Positions 50,881 to 53,877 of a stretch of DNA of 53,877 nucleotides are shown in pieces (position 1 is the first letter of the stretch; each line of letters starts with the position of its first letter). The DNA comes from Acetobacteraceae bacterium (GTDB lineage Bacteria > Pseudomonadota > Alphaproteobacteria > Acetobacterales > Acetobacteraceae): assembly GCA_947455205.1 (NCBI GenBank), contig CANGNF010000035.1:1-53877 (forward strand). The letters run 5' to 3'. Both the position numbers and the translations under genes were made by a program. Under the pieces are notes generated by a model. That model saw nothing but the letters and a program-made list of their open reading frames with translations. It made no database searches and was not told where the DNA came from.

Positions 50881-51262
50881 CTAGCCTCCTTCTCAGGGTC
50901 CACTTCTCTCATTCCTGGCAGACCGAGTTCAGGGGGAAGACCAGTTGGCGAACCCGCCTCGCTCACGCGGTCAGCCGTCCCGTCAGCGCGCCGAGCAGCG
51001 CCGCCGAGGCCGCAAGTCTCCGCGGTTGGAGTCAATTAGTTTCATAGAGAAATGAAATTTAATACGCAGTTCCACTGATTGCAGAATATCCTAAAATTGA
51101 TACGAATATTGCTACTTGAGGCGATATCGCGCGGTTTAAGCGTGGTTGCCATCTCACAGGAAGAGCTAGCTCCAACTCTTGCACTCAAACCGGGTATTCG
51201 GCTGCATTTCGATCTTCTTCTGATTGCAAGCGACCGATGCTCACGACGCAAAGGCCCCCGCC
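50881..51262. other. IS remnant flank and AT-rich leader of the surface-protein gene
   Basis: The left part, about 50881-50945, is likely IS3-derived flank. The region 51030-51180 is markedly more AT-rich than the rest of the window (for example TAGTTTCATAGAGAAATGAA), which fits a promoter/leader for the following large gene or a recent junction. An AAAGG at 51250-51254 is a plausible ribosome binding site for ATG 51263. No confident -35/-10 pair was found. Confidence 0.45.
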
Positions 51263-53877
51263 ATGACCATCATCGACGTCGGCACCAACGCGCTAAAGTT
51301 CGACGCCGCGCAGACCCAAGTGGGCGACGGCACCCATGTTGGGGATATCGTGCTGTACAGCAACGTCCTCGGCACCGGCGCCACGGCAGTGGACGCGATA
51401 GTCCGGACGGTGGCGATCGACCCCAGGGTAACCTTCAACGCTTACGACAGCACCGATACCAGCGACAGCAACCAACCTGTGGGCGGCGCCTATTTCTCGC
51501 CCCGCTTCGATGGCTCGACCGGCGCCGGCACCGCGACCGCGGGCGCAGGTACGACGTTCGAGATCGATTTCATCGCGCACGGTACCTACAGCAACACTAC
51601 CTACCAGGGCACCCCGATCACGCTCACCAACCTAACCGAGACCACCTACGATATCGACCTGATGCAGTATCAGGAGTTCAGTATATTCACAGCCTCGCAC
51701 TACAATAGCGGACATGACATTTCCTATTCTTACGATCAATCCACAGATCTAGTAAATTTCCGCGCAACAACGACAACTAACGCGACCGCTGGCGATGTCA
51801 ACAACATGATTCAGGTAGACTATGCGGCCGTCAGTTCGCTTACCTTCAAGGTTGGCTCCAATGATTGGTCACAGGTCACCGGCTTGGCATATTTCTACGT
51901 TAACTTCGGGCCAGGCAACGGCTTGCTCTACAACACCACAGTAACGGCTCAGGCCGCTGGCATACCGGTGAGCGATATAATCGGCACCGCCTTCGTTGAC
52001 AGCAACGGCAATGGCGTGCGCGAAGCCGGCGACACGCTACTGAGCGGCGTTGCGGTGGCGTTGCTGGATGGCTTGGGCAACGCGACCGGCATTACCGCCA
52101 TCACCGACAGCAACGGCGCCTATACCCTGCCGGGCCTATCCGCCGGCAGCTACCAGGTGGCCTTCACGGCCCCGGCTGGTGACCTGTTTTCACCGCTGGG
52201 CGGCAACGCCAACGCCGCGCTGGACAGCGTGGTGAACGCGACGGGCGTGGCCAGCGTTTCGGTCAGCGCCAGCAGCACCACAGCGAATGTGAATGCGGGG
52301 ATCTATGTGCCGGCCATCGTCAGCGGCACGGTGTTCACCGACGCCAACGCCAATGGCGTGCAGAACGCCGGGGACGCCGGACTGGCGGGGGTGACGGTGC
52401 AACTGCTGGACGGCAGCGGCAACGCCATTGCCGGCCAGGTAGCCACCACCGATGCCAATGGCGCCTACAGCTTCATTGGCCTGGCGCCTGGCAGCTACAA
52501 GGTGCAGGTCACCGCGCCGGCGGGCGACAGCTTCTCCAGCGGCGTCGACAGCGTGGTCGATGGCGCGGGCGTCAGCCCGGTCTTCACCCTGGCCTCTGGC
52601 GGCAGCGCCACCGAGGGGGCAGGCGTCTACGCTGGCGGCACCGTCAGCGGCACGGTGTTCACCGACGCCAACGCAAATGGCGTGCAGAACGCCGGGGACG
52701 CCGGGCTGGCGGGGGTGACGGTGCAGCTGCTGGACGGCAGCGGCAACGCCATTGCCGGCCAGGTAGCCACCACCGATGCCAATGGCGCCTACAGCTTCAC
52801 CGGCCTGGCGCCTGGCAGCTACAAGGTGCAGGTCATCGCGCCGACGGGCGACAGCTTCTCCAGCGGCGCCGACAGCGTGGTCGATGGCGCGGGCGTCAGC
52901 CCGGTCTTCACCCTGGCCTCTGGCGGCAGCGCCACCGAGGGGGCGGGCGTCTACGTGCCGCCACCCCCGCCGCCGGCCGCGCATGTGACCGGTACCGCCT
53001 TCCTGGACTTGCCGCCAAGCCTGGTCGCGCTCCCGCACGACAGCGCCGTGTTCAGCAATATCCTGGTGAGTCTGCTGGACGCCGGGGGCCACGTGGTGGC
53101 GCAGGCGCTGACCGATTTTCATGGCCAGTACAGCCTGGATGTGGCGAATGCGGGCACTTACCAGGTTCAGTTCGGCACACCCGCAGGGCTGGCGCTGATC
53201 CCGCGCGGCGATGGCTGGTGCGACAGCGGCAGCCAGGTCAGCCAATCCAACGCGCTCAGCGATGCCATCACGGTTGTGGCTGGCCAGGACGTCGCACATC
53301 TGAACGCCGGCTACAGCCAGCTGACCGCTGCATCGGCCGGTGCGATCACCTCGCTGCCCGGCGGTCAATACGATTACAACACCTCGGTCGCCGTCAGCTT
53401 CCAGGGCAGCGCAATCGTCAACCTGAATGCTCCCGGCAGCTATATCATCTGCGGCCTGGGCGCGCTCACCGCCAATGCCAATTTCGGTGGCTCGACCCTG
53501 ATCGGTGGTACCGGCTTTGCTGTGCTGCATGGCGGCGCCAGCGGTGGCTCGGTCATGATGAGCGGCGACGGCGGCGCCATCATGGAGGGTACCAGCGGCA
53601 ACGACATCATCATCGGCGGCTCCGGCCCGATCAACGCCCAGGGCCTGGGCAGCAGCGGCGAGTCCAGCTCCAGCGGCGGCATGCTGGCCAACCTCGGCGG
53701 CGACCTGATGATCGGCGGCAAGGGTGGCGACAACCTGGAGTTCAACAACTCCAACGGCACCATCTACGGCGGCGCCGGCAACGACTACCTGCACGCCGCG
53801 GCGAATGGCGTGCTGATGGCCGGCGGCACCAATGACGGCACCATCACCTACAGCGCGGGGCAGTTCTCCAACCTGCA
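51263..53877 (+). CDS. Large surface protein with SdrD-B-like and RTX-like repeats (3' truncated)
   Basis: An open frame of at least 871 residues, cut by the window end. Residues about 1-230 are an unusual beta-rich region with more A/T-rich codons. From residue about 235 come three Cna-B/SdrD-B-like domains (each with DSNGNG or DANANG near the start and GAY(S/T).(T/P)GL..GSY..(Q/F).. at the end); the last two are near-identical 324-base DNA repeats at 52319-52642 and 52643-52966. A fourth, shorter B-like domain follows (VTGTAFLDLPP..). From about residue 700 glycine-rich RTX-like stretches appear (IYGGAGNDYLHA), typical of type I-secreted adhesins. There is no Sec signal. Probable role: long surface adhesin. 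Start ATG 51263 has AAAGG upstream. Confidence 0.85.
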   Translation, partial: MTIIDVGTNALKFDAAQTQVGDGTHVGDIVLYSNVLGTGATAVDAIVRTVAIDPRVTFNAYDSTDTSDSNQPVGGAYFSPRFDGSTGAGTATAGAGTTFEIDFIAHGTYSNTTYQGTPITLTNLTETTYDIDLMQYQEFSIFTASHYNSGHDISYSYDQSTDLVNFRATTTTNATAGDVNNMIQVDYAAVSSLTFKVGSNDWSQVTGLAYFYVNFGPGNGLLYNTTVTAQAAGIPVSDIIGTAFVDSNGNGVREAGDTLLSGVAVALLDGLGNATGITAITDSNGAYTLPGLSAGSYQVAFTAPAGDLFSPLGGNANAALDSVVNATGVASVSVSASSTTANVNAGIYVPAIVSGTVFTDANANGVQNAGDAGLAGVTVQLLDGSGNAIAGQVATTDANGAYSFIGLAPGSYKVQVTAPAGDSFSSGVDSVVDGAGVSPVFTLASGGSATEGAGVYAGGTVSGTVFTDANANGVQNAGDAGLAGVTVQLLDGSGNAIAGQVATTDANGAYSFTGLAPGSYKVQVIAPTGDSFSSGADSVVDGAGVSPVFTLASGGSATEGAGVYVPPPPPPAAHVTGTAFLDLPPSLVALPHDSAVFSNILVSLLDAGGHVVAQALTDFHGQYSLDVANAGTYQVQFGTPAGLALIPRGDGWCDSGSQVSQSNALSDAITVVAGQDVAHLNAGYSQLTAASAGAITSLPGGQYDYNTSVAVSFQGSAIVNLNAPGSYIICGLGALTANANFGGSTLIGGTGFAVLHGGASGGSVMMSGDGGAIMEGTSGNDIIIGGSGPINAQGLGSSGESSSSGGMLANLGGDLMIGGKGGDNLEFNNSNGTIYGGAGNDYLHAAANGVLMAGGTNDGTITYSAGQFSNL
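52319..52966 (+). repeat. Tandem 324-base direct repeat (two units)
   Basis: Two directly adjacent copies of 324 bases (52319-52642 and 52643-52966) within the surface-protein gene. They differ at only a handful of positions by eye (for example GCCAATGGC versus GCAAATGGC, ATTGGC versus ACCGGC). Each encodes one 108-residue SdrD-B-like domain. Such near-identity implies recent duplication or conversion and makes copy number prone to change. Confidence 0.9.

Noticed and set aside
51042..51251. A 69-codon minus-strand frame in the AT-rich leader
   Set aside because: No Shine-Dalgarno, no domain, and it lies in the probable promoter region of the surface-protein gene.
52319..52966. Direct repeats as possible mobile element ends
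   Set aside because: They encode adjacent SdrD-B-like domains in one frame and have no transposase or inverted ends.
1..53877. tRNA, rRNA, or CRISPR loci
   Set aside because: No cloverleaf-type sequence, rRNA segment or repeat-spacer array was seen by eye, although short RNA genes cannot be excluded without a search.

Overview
The window is very GC-rich DNA with long codon-biased genes, ATGA start/stop overlaps and a gene set (Bug-type solute receptor, HutC-type GntR regulator, CbpA/CbpM, PAS-MCP with PilZ). This suggests an alphaproteobacterium, plausibly Acetobacteraceae (Roseomonas-like). The assignment rests on overall character, not on a marker gene, so it is tentative.

Region 1 (1-20451, all + strand) is most of an extracellular contractile injection system (eCIS, Afp/PVC-like). 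The order is: sheath C-terminus (truncated by the window edge), tube, a CPxCG zinc protein resembling T4-type hub-assembly chaperones, an Ala/Pro-rich linker protein, a Pvc16-like DUF4255 terminator, a Pvc15-like AAA+ ATPase, a 71-residue protein, an eCIS-core (DUF4157) protein with extra domains, a Pvc7-like adaptor, a LysM/gpX-like protein, a spike split into gp27-like and gp5-OB-like genes, a PAAR-like tip, gp25, two gpJ-like baseplate proteins (Pvc11/Pvc12), a gpI-like/beta-helix protein and a DUF6519 protein. Tight spacing implies one operon. No tape measure or classical tail fibre is recognised inside the window. The eCIS-core protein carries a D-x10-E-x-K segment and is the best candidate for a built-in effector.

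Region 2 (20461-24266, +) holds three envelope-type proteins: a zinc ribbon/coiled coil/one-TM protein, a glycine-zipper lipoprotein and a coiled-coil lipoprotein. They could anchor or release the particle. The J-protein CbpA and its modulator CbpM follow. A convergent ldhA (-) closes this block.

Region 3 (25662-29104, +) encodes two proteins without Sec signals that begin with tandem copies of a motif of the form DWxAxAxxVxxxFxATGxW. One carries a GH128-like glucanase core. A third protein with the same N-terminal motif, followed by ELWxxDGT repeats, lies at 48449-50050 (-). This shared N-terminal module is the most novel-looking sequence signal in the window.

Region 4 (29151-37681, -) is a translationally coupled glycan operon: UXS-like epimerase, two related GT2 enzymes, a methyltransferase, a GT4, a GT2 and an ABC exporter. 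A terminator-like hairpin precedes it.

Region 5 (37958-40521, -) contains a TauD-type dioxygenase, a GntR/UTRA regulator and a Bug-type periplasmic receptor, probably a small catabolic unit.

Region 6 (41001-53877) contains a 1535-residue protein built of six ~255-residue repeats, a PAS/MCP/PilZ receptor, the ELWxxDGT protein, a small lipoprotein, a decayed IS3-family element, and the start of a large surface protein with SdrD-B-like and RTX-like repeats that runs off the window. Its 5' part and leader are more AT-rich than the rest.
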